From: Siphonodentalium dalli
Taxonomy: Eukaryota > Mollusca > Scaphopoda > Gadilida > Siphonodentaliidae
Reading direction: 5' to 3'
NCBI GenBank assembly: GCA_032622095.1
Contig: CP136066.1
Location: forward strand, 171,192,664 to 171,256,663
Length of the DNA: 64,000 nt
In this document: in pieces, positions 29,519-43,467 of the stretch
How the letters are laid out: every line of letters begins with the position of its first letter
Position numbering within the stretch: position 1 is the stretch's first letter
Notes under the pieces: model-generated
Database searches by the model: none
What the model saw: only the letters and a program-made list of their open reading frames with translations
What the model was told of the DNA's origin: nothing
Translations under genes and position numbers: made by a program

Positions 29519-32500
29519 TAAAGCGATAGCCCGCTTTTTCGCGGAATAATTGTAACTCCCTACATTTCTTCAGAATTGCCCATCAATGGAAAAAATGTGT
29601 TCAAAAACAATATCACTTCTGTGGTTCTTTATTTATCACACACAATTTAACCCCACCCCCTTTAACAAATTATTCATCAAAAAAGCACAATTTTCCACCA
29701 CCAGTCATGTTCAGGCCCCATTTTCACTCAGTTTTAGGGGTCTGGTATTGCAAACTTGGATCAGCTATGGAAGACTGTTCAATATTCTTTCCATGAGAGA
29801 ACTTCTGGTGATGTGAGGTCATTGAGTCCAGATCTGATCAGCTGAGCATCAAGCGCATGACTTTATCAGCACATTGAAGAATAAAATATGACATTTTCAG
29901 GTCTGCAAGGGTGATCCAAGATAACTGGATGTGGGTGTATATTGAATTAGTTGAATAAAGATATGCTCTCTTTGAATTGCTGAAGCATTTTCTTAAATGT
30001 GTCCAAGTTTTAGTGCTATTAACCTTCAAATGACCATACCCACCAGTGGAAATTACACACTTTTATGATATATATCTGTATATCACTGGCTATAAAATCC
30101 AAAATACTTGTCAAATTAGGTTCTTATAACAATTGATATATGTGTCGTTGACATGCCCATGTTATGGGTCATTTGCATTATCATGTGACTATTACCACCT
30201 TGAATTTTTTTGAAAATACCTTGAAAAGTTGTCATTTTTTATGAAAAATCTTACTATTTTTTTGGCTGATGTAAGTGAAAGAAGGCATCAGCAGCAAGAA
30301 TAGCCACATCAAGCATGAGATATTCATTGGACTGAAAGACCAGGCTCTGTAAAATGTATTAAAATGCTTTAAAGTGACTCCCAGGAATCAAAAATGATAA
30401 AAAGCTATTTTTTGCCTTTAAAGCGATAGCCCGCTTTTTCGCGGAATAATTGTAACTCCCTACATTTCTTCAGAATTGCCCATCAATGGAAAAAATGTGT
30501 TCAAAAACAATATCACTTCTGTGGTTCTTTATTTATCACACACAATTTAACCCCACCCCCTTTAACAAATTATTCATCAAAAAAGCACAATTTTCCACCA
30601 CCAGTCATGTGCAGGCCCCATTTTCACTCAGTTTTAGGGGTCTGTTATTGCAAACTTGGATCAGCTATGGAAGACTGTTCAATATTCTTTCCATGAGAGA
30701 ACTTCTGGTGATGTGAGGTCATTGAGTCCAGATCTGATCAGCTGAGCATCAAGCGCATGACTTTATCAGCACATTGAAGAATAAAATATGACATTTTCAG
30801 GTCTGCAAGGGTGATCCAAGATAACTGGATGTGGGTGTATATTGAATTAGTTGAATAAAGATATGCTCTCTTTGAATTGCTGAAGCATTTTCTTAAATGT
30901 GTCCAAGTTTTAGTGCTATTAACCTTCAAATGACCATACCCACCAGTGGAAATTACTCACTTTTATGATATATATCTGTATATCACTGGCTATAAAATCC
31001 AAAATACTTGTCAAATTAGGTTCTTATAACAATTGATATATGTGTCGTTGACATGCCCATGTTATGGGTCATTTGCATTATCATGTGACTATTACCACCT
31101 TGAATTTTTTTGAAAATACCTTGAAAAGTTGTCATTTTTTATGAAAAATCTTACTATTTTTTTGGCTGATGTAAGTGAAAGAAGGCATCAGCAGCAAGAA
31201 TAGCCACATCAAGCATGAGATATTCATTGGACTGAAAGACCAGGCTCTGTAAAATGCATTAAAATGCTTTAAAGTGACTCCCAGGAATCAAAAATGATAA
31301 AAATCAATTTTTTGCCTAAAGCGATAGCCCGCTTTTTCGCGGAATAATTGTAACTCCCTACATTTCTTCAGAATTGCCCATCAATGGAAAAAATGTGTTC
31401 AAAAACAATATCACTTCTGTGGTTCTTTATTTATCACACACAATTTAACCCCACCCCCTTTAACAAATTATTCATCAAAAAAGCACAATTTTCCACCACC
31501 AGTCATGTTCAGGCCCCATTTTCACTCAGTTTTAGGGGTCTGGTATTGCAAACTTGGATCAGCTATGGAAGACTGTTCAATATTCTTTCCATGAGAGAAC
31601 TTCTGGTGATGTGAGGTCATTGAGTCCAGATCTGATCAGCTGAGCATCAAGCGCATGACTTTATCAGCACATTGAAGAATAAAATATGACATTTTCAGGT
31701 CTGCAAGGGTGATCCAAGATAACTGGATGTGGGTGTATATTGAATTAGTTGAATAAAGATATGCTCTCTTTGAATTGCTGAAGCATTTTCTTAAATGTGT
31801 CCAAGTTTTAGTGCTATTAACCTTCAAATGACCATACCCACCAGTGGAAATTACACACTTTTATGATATATATCTGTATATCACTGGCTATAAAATCCAA
31901 AATACTTGTCAAATTAGGTTCTTATAACAATTGATATATGTGTCGTTGACATGCCCATGTTATGGGTCATTTGCATTATCATGTGACTATTACCACCTTG
32001 AATTTTTTTGAAAATACCTTGAAAAGTTGTCATTTTTTATGAAAAATCTTACTATTTTTTTGGCTGATGTAAGTGAAAGAAGGCATCAGCAGCAAGAATA
32101 GCCACATCAAGCATGAGATATTCATTGGACTGAAAGACCAGGCTCTGTAAAATGTATTAAAATGCTTTAAAGTGACTCCCAGGAATCAAAAATGATAAAA
32201 AGCTATTTTTTGCCTTTAAAGCGATAGCCCGCTTTTTCGCGGAATAATTGTAACTCCCTACATTTCTTCAGAATTGCCCATCAATGGAAAAAATGTGTTC
32301 AAAAACAATATCACTTCTGTGGTTCTTTATTTATCACACACAATTTAACCCCACCCCCTTTAACAAATTATTCATCAAAAAAGCACAATTTTCCACCACC
32401 AGTCATGTGCAGGCCCCATTTTCACTCAGTTTTAGGGGTCTGTTATTGCAAACTTGGATCAGCTATGGAAGACTGTTCAATATTCTTTCCATGAGAGAAC

Positions 32501-34016
32501 TTCTGGTGATGTGAGGTCATTGAGTCCAGATCTGATCAGCTGAGCATCAAGCGCATGACTTTATCAGCACATTGAAGAATAAAATATGACATTTTCAGGT
32601 CTGCAAGGGTGATCCAAGATAACTGGATGTGGGTGTATATTGAATTAGTTGAATAAAGATATGCTCTCTTTGAATTGCTGAAGCATTTTCTTAAATGTGT
32701 CCAAGTTTTAGTGCTATTAACCTTCAAATGACCATACCCACCAGTGGAAATTACTCACTTTTATGATATATATCTGTATATCACTGGCTATAAAATCCAA
32801 AATACTTGTCAAATTAGGTTCTTATAACAATTGATATATGTGTCGTTGACATGCCCATGTTATGGGTCATTTGCATTATCATGTGACTATTACCACCTTG
32901 AATTTTTTTGAAAATACCTTGAAAAGTTGTCATTTTTTATGAAAAATCTTACTATTTTTTTGGCTGATGTAAGTGAAAGAAGGCATCAGCAGCAAGAATA
33001 GCCACATCAAGCATGAGATATTCATTGGACTGAAAGACCAGGCTCTGTAAAATGCATTAAAATGCTTTAAAGTGACTCCCAGGAATCAAAAATGATAAAA
33101 ATCAATTTTTTGCCTAAAGCGATAGCCCGCTTTTTCGCGGAATAATTGTAACTCCCTACATTTCTTCAGAATTGCCCATCAATGGAAAAAATGTGTTCAA
33201 AAACAATATCACTTCTGTGGTTCTTTATTTATCACACACAATTTAACCCCACCCCCTTTAACAAATTATTCATCAAAAAAGCACAATTTTCCACCACCAG
33301 TCATGTTCAGGCCCCATTTTCACTCAGTTTTAGGGGTCTGGTATTGCAAACTTGGATCAGCTATGGAAGACTGTTCAATATTCTTTCCATGAGAGAACTT
33401 CTGGTGATGTGAGGTCATTGAGTCCAGATCTGATCAGCTGAGCATCAAGCGCATGACTTTATCAGCACATTGAAGAATAAAATATGACATTTTCAGGTCT
33501 GCAAGGGTGATCCAAGATAACTGGATGTGGGTGTATATTGAATTAGTTGAATAAAGATATGCTCTCTTTGAATTGCTGAAGCATTTTCTTAAATGTGTCC
33601 AAGTTTTAGTGCTATTAACCTTCAAATGACCATACCCACCAGTGGAAATTACACACTTTTATGATATATATCTGTATATCACTGGCTATAAAATCCAAAA
33701 TACTTGTCAAATTAGGTTCTTATAACAATTGATATATGTGTCGTTGACATGCCCATGTTATGGGTCATTTGCATTATCATGTGACTATTACCACCTTGAA
33801 TTATTTTGAAAATACCTTGAAAAGTTGTCATTTTTTATGAAAATTCTTACTATTTTTTTGGCTGATGTAAGTGAAAGAAGGCATCAGCAGCAAGAATAGC
33901 CACATCAAGCATGAGATATTCATTGGACTGAAAGACCAGGCTCTGTAAAATGCATTAAAATGCTTTAAAGTGACTCCCAGGAATCAAAAATGATAAAAAG
34001 CTATTTTTTGCCTTTA

Positions 34017-34467
34017 GGTTACACTGGTGTAAATGTTTTCCATAGGCCTCAGTGCTAACGTTTTAGCGTATAGTGTTGGCAATATAAATGTTGGGTCCAA
34101 AATTTTCTTTAAATCTGAAAAATTTACATTTTGGGAAACTTTTTACACAAAAAAATCATGTCTGTCTAGCAGGGAATTCGCCTTTAAATCTTATGTTTTC
34201 GTAACTAGTGTCAGAACCGCATAAAAAAATACAGTCATATTTTAGACCACACCAAAAAATTCAAACTTCACTACAAAGGGTTAATTCCTGTGCCAATGGT
34301 TATTTTACCTATGGGAAATCATAGGGAAGAGGTGTGATGATTTTTTTCTGTGAAAAGCACACAAGGTTATTGACCAATCAGGGCCCAGTGTCTATTTTAT
34401 TCTCTCCTATATATTCCTCCCGCGTCCGCTAGATGTCACTCGGAACCTTATTTACACCAGTGTAACC
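34017..34467. mobile_element. MITE copy 7 in satellite unit 18
   Basis: Same element and site; middle class. CGCGTCCGCT variant shared only with copy 9. Confidence 0.85.
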
Positions 34468-37400
34468 TAAAGCGATAGCCCGCTTTTTCGCGGAATAATT
34501 GTAACTCCCTACATTTCTTCAGAATTGCCCATCAATGGAAAAAATGTGTTCAAAAACAATATCACTTCTGTGGTTCTTTATTTATCACACACAATTTAAC
34601 CCCACCCCCTTTAACAAATTATTCATCAAAAAAGCACAATTTTCCACCACCAGTCATGTTCAGGCCCCATTTTCACTCAGTTTTAGGGGTCTGGTATTGC
34701 AAACTTGGATCAGCTATGGAAGACTGTTCAATATTCTTTCCATGAGAGAACTTCTGGTGATGTGAGGTCATTGAGTCCAGATCTGATCAGCTGAGCATCA
34801 AGCGCATGACTTTATCAGCACATTGAAGAATAAAATATGACATTTTCAGGTCTGCAAGGGTGATCCAAGATAACTGGATGTGGGTGTATATTGAATTAGT
34901 TGAATAAAGATATGCTCTCTTTGAATTGCTGAAGCATTTTCTTAAATGTGTCCAAGTTTTAGTGCTATTAACCTTCAAATGACCATACCCACCAGTGGAA
35001 ATTACACACTTTTATGATATATATCTGTATATCACTGGCTATAAAATCCAAAATACTTGTCAAATTAGGTTCTTATAACAATTGATATATGTGTCGTTGA
35101 CATGCCAATGTTATGGGTCATTTGCATTATCATGTGACTATTACCACCTTGAATTATTTTGAAAATACCTTGAAAAGTTGTCATTTTTTATGAAAAATCT
35201 TACTATTTTTTTGGCTGATGTAAGTGAAAGAAGGCATCAGCAGCAAGAATAGCCACATCAAGCATGAGATATTCATTGGACTGAAAGACCAGGCTCTGTA
35301 AAATGCATTAAAATGCTTTAAAGTGACTCCCAGGAATCAAAAATGATAAAAAGCTATTTTTTGCCTTTAAAGCGATAGCCCGCTTTTTCGCGGAATAATT
35401 GTAACTCCCTACATTTCTTCAGAATTGCCCATCAATGGAAAAATTGTGTTCAAAAACAATATCACTTCTGTGGTTCTTTATTTATCACACACAATTTAAC
35501 CCCACCCCCTTTAACAAATTATTCATCAAAAAAGCACAATTTTCCACCACCAGTCATGTTCAGGCCCCATTTTCACTCAGTTTTAGGGGTCTGGTATTGC
35601 AAACTTGGATCAGCTATGGAAGACTGTTCAATATTCTTTCCATGAGAGAACTTCTGGTGATGTGAGGTCATTGAGTCCAGATCTGATCAGCTGAGCATCA
35701 AGCGCATGACTTTATCAGCACATTGAAGAATAAAATATGACATTTTCAGGTCTGCAAGGGTGATCCAAGATAACTGGATGTGGGTGTATATTGAATTAGT
35801 TGAATAAAGATATGCTCTCTTTGAATTGCTGAAGCATTTTCTTAAATGTGTCCAAGTTTTAGTGCTATTAACCTTCAAATGACCATACCCACCAGTGGAA
35901 ATTACACACTTTTATGATATATATCTGTATAGCACTGGCTATAAAATCCAAAATACTTGTCAAATTAGGTTCTTATAACAATTGATATATGTGTCGTTGA
36001 CATGCCCATGTTATGGGTCATTTGCATTATCATGTGACTATTACCACCTTGAATTTTTTTGAAAATACCTTGAAAAGTTGTCATTTTTTATGAAAAATCT
36101 TACTATTTTTTTGGCTGATGTAAGTGAAAGAAGGCATCAGCAGCAAGAATAGCCACATCAAGCATGAGATATTCATTGGACTGAAAGACCAGGCTCTGTA
36201 AAATGCATTAAAATGCTTTAAAGTGACTCCCAGGAATCAAAAATGATAAAAAGCTATTTTTTGCCTTTAAAGCGATAGCCCGCTTTTTCGCGGAATAATT
36301 GTAACTCCCTACATTTCTTCAGAATTGCCCATCAATGGAAAAAATGTGTTCAAAAACAATATCACTTCTGTGGTTCTTTATTTATCACACACAATTTAAC
36401 CCCACCCCCTTTAACAAATTATTCATCAAAAAAGCACAATTTTCCACCACCAGTCATGTGCAGGCCCCATTTTCACTCAGTTTTAGGGGTCTGTTATTGC
36501 AAACTTGGATCAGCTATGGAAGACTGTTCAATATTCTTTCCATGAGAGAACTTCTGGTGATGTGAGGTCATTGAGTCCAGATCTGATCAGCTGAGCATCA
36601 AGCGCATGACTTTATCAGCACATTGAAGAATAAAATATGACATTTTCAGGTCTGCAAGGGTGATCCAAGATAACTGGATGTGGGTGTATATTGAATTAGT
36701 TGAATAAAGATATGCTCTCTTTGAATTGCTGAAGCATTTTCTTAAATGTGTCCAAGTTTTAGTGCTATTAACCTTCAAATGACCATACCCACCAGTGGAA
36801 ATTACTCACTTTTATGATATATATCTGTATATCACTGGCTATAAAATCCAAAATACTTGTCAAATTAGGTTCTTATAACAATTGATATATGTGTCGTTGA
36901 CATGCCCATGTTATGGGTCATTTGCATTATCATGTGACTATTACCACCTTGAATTTTTTTGAAAATACCTTGAAAAGTTGTCATTTTTTATGAAAAATCT
37001 TACTATTTTTTTGGCTGATGTAAGTGAAAGAAGGCATCAGCAGCAAGAATAGCCACATCAAGCATGAGATATTCATTGGACTGAAAGACCAGGCTCTGTA
37101 AAATGCATTAAAATGCTTTAAAGTGACTCCCAGGAATCAAAAATGATAAAAATCAATTTTTTGCCTAAAGCGATAGCCCGCTTTTTCGCGGAATAATTGT
37201 ATCTCCCTACATTTCTTCAGAATTGCCATCAATGGAAAAAATGTGTTCAAAAACAATATCACTTCTGTGGTTCTTTATTTATCACACACAATTTAACCCC
37301 ACCCCCTTTAACAAATTATTCATCAAAAAAGCACAATTTTCCACCACCAGTCATGTTCAGGCCCCATTTTCACTCAGTTTTAGGGGTCTGGTATTGCAAA

Positions 37401-40400
37401 CTTGGATCAGCTATGGAAGACTGTTCAATATTCTTTCCATGAGAGAACTTCTGGTGATGTGAGGTCATTGAGTCCAGATCTGATCAGCTGAGCATCAAGC
37501 GCATGACTTTATCAGCACATTGAAGAATAAAATATGACATTTTCAGGTCTGCAAGGGTGATCCAAGATAACTGGATGTGGGTGTATATTGAATTAGTTGA
37601 ATAAAGATATGCTCTCTTTGAATTGCTGAAGCATTTTCTTAAATGTGTCCAAGTTTTAGTGCTATTAACCTTCAAATGACCATACCCACCAGTGGAAATT
37701 ACACACTTTTATGATATATATCTGTATATCACTGGCTATAAAATCCAAAATACTTGTCAAATTAGGTTCTTATAACAATTGATATATGTGTCGTTGACAT
37801 GCCCATGTTATGGGTCATTTGCATTATCATGTGACTATTACCACCTTGAATTATTTTGAAAATACCTTGAAAAGTTGTCATTTTTTATGAAAATTCTTAC
37901 TATTTTTTTGGCTGATGTAAGTGAAAGAAGGCATCAGCAGCAAGAATAGCCACATCAAGCATGAGATATTCATTGGACTGAAAGACCAGGCTCTGTAAAA
38001 TGCATTAAAATGCTTTAAAGTGACTCCCAGGAATCAAAAATGATAAAAAGCTATTTTTTGCCTTTAAAGCGATAGCCCGCTTTTTCGCGGAATAATTGTA
38101 ACTCCCTACATTTCTTCAGAATTGCCCATCAATGGAAAAAATGTGTTCAAAAACAATATCACTTCTGTGGTTCTTTATTTATCACACACAATTTAACCCC
38201 ACCCCCTTTAACAAATTATTCATCAAAAAAGCACAATTTTCCACCACCAGTCATGTTCAGGCCCCATTTTCACTCAGTTTTAGGGGTCTGGTATTGCAAA
38301 CTTGGATCAGCTATGGAAGACTGTTCAATATTCTTTCCATGAGAGAACTTCTGGTGATGTGAGGTCATTGAGTCCAGATCTGATCAGCTGAGCATCAAGC
38401 GCATGACTTTATCAGCACATTGAAGAATAAAATATGACATTTTCAGGTCTGCAAGGGTGATCCAAGATAACTGGATGTGGGTGTATATTGAATTAGTTGA
38501 ATAAAGATATGCTCTCTTTGAATTGCTGAAGCATTTTCTTAAATGTGTCCAAGTTTTAGTGCTATTAACCTTCAAATGACCATACCCACCAGTGGAAATT
38601 ACACACTTTTATGATATATATCTGTATAGCACTGGCTATAAAATCCAAAATACTTGTCAAATTAGGTTCTTATAACAATTGATATATGTGTCGTTGACAT
38701 GCCCATGTTATGGGTCATTTGCATTATCATGTGACTATTACCACCTTGAATTTTTTTGAAAATACCTTGAAAAGTTGTCATTTTTTATGAAAAATCTTAC
38801 TATTTTTTTGGCTGATGTAAGTGAAAGAAGGCATCAGCAGCAAGAATAGCCACATCAAGCATGAGATATTCATTGGACTGAAAGACCAGGCTCTGTAAAA
38901 TGCATTAAAATGCTTTAAAGTGACTCCCAGGAATCAAAAATGATAAAAAGCTATTTTTTGCCTTAAAGCGATAGCCCGCTTTTTCGCGGAATAATTGTAA
39001 CTCCCTACATTTCTTCAGAATTGCCCATCAATGGAAAAAATGTGTTCAAAAACAATATCACTTCTGTGGTTCTTTATTTATCACACACAATTTAACCCCA
39101 CCCCCTTTAACAAATTATTCATCAAAAAAGCACAATTTTCCACCACCAGTCATGTTCAGGCCCCATTTTCACTCAGTTTTAGGGGTCTGGTATTGCAAAC
39201 TTGGATCAGCTATGGAAGACTGTTCAATATTCTTTCCATGAGAGAACTTCTGGTGATGTGAGGTCATTGAGTCCAGATCTGATCAGCTGAGCATCAAGCG
39301 CATGACTTTATCAGCACATTGAAAAATAAAATATGACATTTTCAGGTCTGCAAGGGTGATCCAAGATAACTGGATGTGGGTGTATATTGAATTAGTTGAA
39401 TAAAGATATGCTCTCTTTGAATTGCTGAAGCATTTTCTTAAATGTGTCCAAGTTTTAGTGCTATTAACCTTCAAATGACCATACCCACCAGTGGAAATTA
39501 CACACTTTTATGATATATATTTGTATATCACTGGCTATAAAATCCAAAATACTTGTCAAATTAGGTTCTTATAACAATTGATATATGTGTCGTTGACATG
39601 CCCATGTTATGGGTCATTTGCATTATCATGTGACTATTACCACCTTGAATTTTTTTTGAAAATACCTTGAAAAGTTGTCATTTTTTATGAAAAATCTTAC
39701 TATTTTTTTGGCTGATGTAAGTGAAAGAAGGCATCAGCAGCAAGAATAGCCACATCAAGCATGAGATATTCATTGGACTGAAAGACCAGGCTCTGTAAAA
39801 TGCATTAAAATGCTTTAAAGTGACTCCCAGGAATCAAAAATGATAAAAAGCTATTTTTTGCCTTAAAGCGATAGCCCGCTTTTTCGCGGAATAATTGTAA
39901 CTCCCTACATTTCTTCAGAATTGCCCATCAATGGAAAAAATGTGTTCAAAAACAATATCACTTCTGTGGTTCTTTATTTATCACACACAATTTAACCCCA
40001 CCCCCTTTAACAAATTATTCATCAAAAAAGCACAATTTTCCACCACCAGTCATGTTCAGGCCCCATTTTCACTCAGTTTTAGGGGTCTGGTATTGCAAAC
40101 TTGGATCAGCTATGGAAGACTGTTCAATATTCTTTCCATGAGAGAACTTCTGGTGATGTGAGGTCATTGAGTCCAGATCTGATCAGCTGAGCATCAAGCA
40201 CATGACTTTATCAGCACATTGAAGAATAAAATATGTCATTTTCAGGTCTGCAAGGGTGATCCAAGATAACTGGATGTGGGTGTATATTGAATTAGTTGAA
40301 TAAAGATATGCTCTCTTTGAATTGCTGAAGCATTTTCTTAAATGTGTCCAAGTTTTAGTGCTATTAACCTTCAAATGACCATACCCACCAGTGGAAATTA

Positions 40401-40765
40401 CACACTTTTATGATATATATCTGTATATCACTGGCTATAAAATCCAAAATACTTGTCAAATTAGGTTCTTATAACAATTGATATATGTGTCGTTGACATG
40501 CCCATGTTATGGGTCATTTGCATTATCATGTGACTATTACCACCTTGAATATTTTTGAAAATACCTTGAAAAGTTGTCATTTTTTATGAAAAATCTTACT
40601 ATTTTTTTGGCTGATGTAAGTGAAAGAAGGCATCAGCAGCAAGAATAGCCACATCAAGCATGAGATATTCATTGGACTGAAAGACCAGGCTCTGTAAAAT
40701 GCATTAAAATGCTTTAAAGTGACTCCCAGGAATCAAAAATGATAAAAAGCTATTTTTTGCCTTTA

Positions 40766-41216
40766 GGTTACACTGGTGTAAATGTTTTCCATAGGCCTCA
40801 GTGCTAACGTTTTAGCATATAGTGTTGGCAATATAAATATTGGGTCCAAAATTTTCTTTAAATCTGAAAAATTTACATTTTGGGAAACTTTTTACACAAA
40901 AAAATCATGTCTGTCTAGCAGGGAATTCGCCTTTAAATCTTATGTTTTCGTAACTAGTGTCAGAACCGCATAAAAAAATACAGTCATATTTTAGACCACA
41001 CCAAAAAATTCAAACTTCACTACAAAGGGTTAATTCCTGTGCCAATGGTTATTTTACCTATGGGAAATCATAGGGAAGAGGTGTGATGATTTTTTTCTGT
41101 GAAAAGCACACAAGGTTATTGACCAATCAGGGCCCAGTGTCTATTTTATTCTCTCCTATATATTCCTCCCGCATCCGCTAGATGTCACTCGGAACCTTAT
41201 TTACACCAGTGTAACC
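40766..41216. mobile_element. MITE copy 8 in satellite unit 25
   Basis: Same element and site; middle class, with AAATATTGGG (as copy 6) and private TTAGCATATAG. Confidence 0.85.
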
Positions 41217-43016
41217 TAAAGCGATAGCCCGCTTTTTCGCGGAATAATTGTAACTCCCTACATTTCTTCAGAATTGCCCATCAATGGAAAAAATGTGTTC
41301 AAAAACAATATCACTTCTGTGGTTCTTTATTTATCACACACAATTTAACCCCACCCCCTTTAACAAATTATTCATCAAAAAAGCACAATTTTCCACCACC
41401 AGTCATGTGCAGGCCCCATTTTCACTCAGTTTTAGGGGTCTGTTATTGCAAACTTGGATCAGCTATGGAAGACTGTTCAATATTCTTTCCATGAGAGAAC
41501 TTCTGGTGATGTGAGGTCATTGAGTCCAGATCTGATCAGCTGAGCATCAAGCGCATGACTTTATCAGCACATTGAAGAATAAAATATGACATTTTCAGGT
41601 CTGCAAGGGTGATCCAAGATAACTGGATGTGGGTGTATATTGAATTAGTTGAATAAAGATATGCTCTCTTTGAATTGCTGAAGCATTTTCTTAAATGTGT
41701 CCAAGTTTTAGTGCTATTAACCTTCAAATGACCATACCCACCAGTGGAAATTACTCACTTTTATGATATATATCTGTATATCACTGGCTATAAAATCCAA
41801 AATACTTGTCAAATTAGGTTCTTATAACAATTGATATATGTGTCGTTGACATGCCCATGTTATGGGTCATTTGCATTATCATGTGACTATTACCACCTTG
41901 AATTTTTTTGAAAATACCTTGAAAAGTTGTCATTTTTTATGAAAAATCTTACTATTTTTTTGGCTGATGTAAGTGAAAGAAGGCATCAGCAGCAAGAATA
42001 GCCACATCAAGCATGAGATATTCATTGGACTGAAAGACCAGGCTCTGTAAAATGCATTAAAATGCTTTAAAGTGACTCCCAGGAATCAAAAATGATAAAA
42101 ATTAATTTTTTGCCTAAAGCGATAGCCCGCTTTTTCGCGGAATAATTGTAACTCCCTACATTTCTTCAGAATTGCCCATCAATGGAAAAAATGTGTTCAA
42201 AAACAATATCACTTCTGTGGTTCTTTATTTATCACACACAATTTAACCCCACCCCCTTTAACAAATTATTCATCAAAAAAGCACAATTTTCCACCACCAG
42301 TCATGTTCAGGCCCCATTTTCACTCAGTTTTAGGGGTCTGGTATTGCAAACTTGGATCAGCTATGGAAGACTGTTCAATATTCTTTCCATGAGAGAACTT
42401 CTGGTGATGTGAGGTCATTGAGTCCAGATCTGATCAGCTGAGCATCAAGCGCATGACTTTATCAGCACATTGAAGAATAAAATATGACATTTTCAGGTCT
42501 GCAAGGGTGATCCAAGATAACTGGATGTGGGTGTATATTGAATTAGTTGAATAAAGATATGCTCTCTTTGAATTGCTGAAGCATTTTCTTAAATGTGTCC
42601 AAGTTTTAGTGCTATTAACCTTCAAATGACCATACCCACCAGTGGAAATTACACACTTTTATGATATATATCTGTATATCACTGGCTATAAAATCCAAAA
42701 TACTTGTCAAATTAGGTTCTTATAACAATTGATATATGTGTCGTTGACATGCCCATGTTATGGGTCATTTGCATTATCATGTGACTATTACCACCTTGAA
42801 TTATTTTGAAAATACCTTGAAAAGTTGTCATTTTTTATGAAAATTCTTACTATTTTTTTGGCTGATGTAAGTGAAAGAAGGCATCAGCAGCAAGAATAGC
42901 CACATCAAGCATGAGATATTCATTGGACTGAAAGACCAGGCTCTGTAAAATGCATTAAAATGCTTTAAAGTGACTCCCAGGAATCAAAAATGATAAAAAG
43001 CTATTTTTTGCCTTTA

Positions 43017-43467
43017 GGTTACACTGGTGTAAATGTTTTCCATAGGCCTCAGTGCTAACGTTTTAGCGTATAGTGTTGGCAATATAAATGTTGGGTCCAA
43101 AATTTTCTTTAAATCTGAAAAATTTACATTTTGGGAAACTTTTTACACAAAAAAATCATGTCTGTCTAGCAGGGAATTCGCCTTTAAATCTTATGTTTTC
43201 GTAACTAGTGTCAGAACCGCATAAAAAAATACAGTCATATTTTAGACCACACCAAAAAATTCAAACTTCACTACAAAGGGTTAATTCCTGTGCCAATGGT
43301 TATTTTACCTATGGGAAATCATAGGGAAGAGGTGTGATGATTTTTTTCTGTGAAAAGCACACAAGGTTATTGACCAATCAGGGCCCAGTGTCTATTTTAT
43401 TCTCTCCTATATATTCCTCCCGCGTCCGCTAGATGTCACTCGGAACCTTATTTACACCAGTGTAACC
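43017..43467. mobile_element. MITE copy 9 in satellite unit 27
   Basis: Same element and site; middle class with the CGCGTCCGCT variant of copy 7. Confidence 0.85.
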
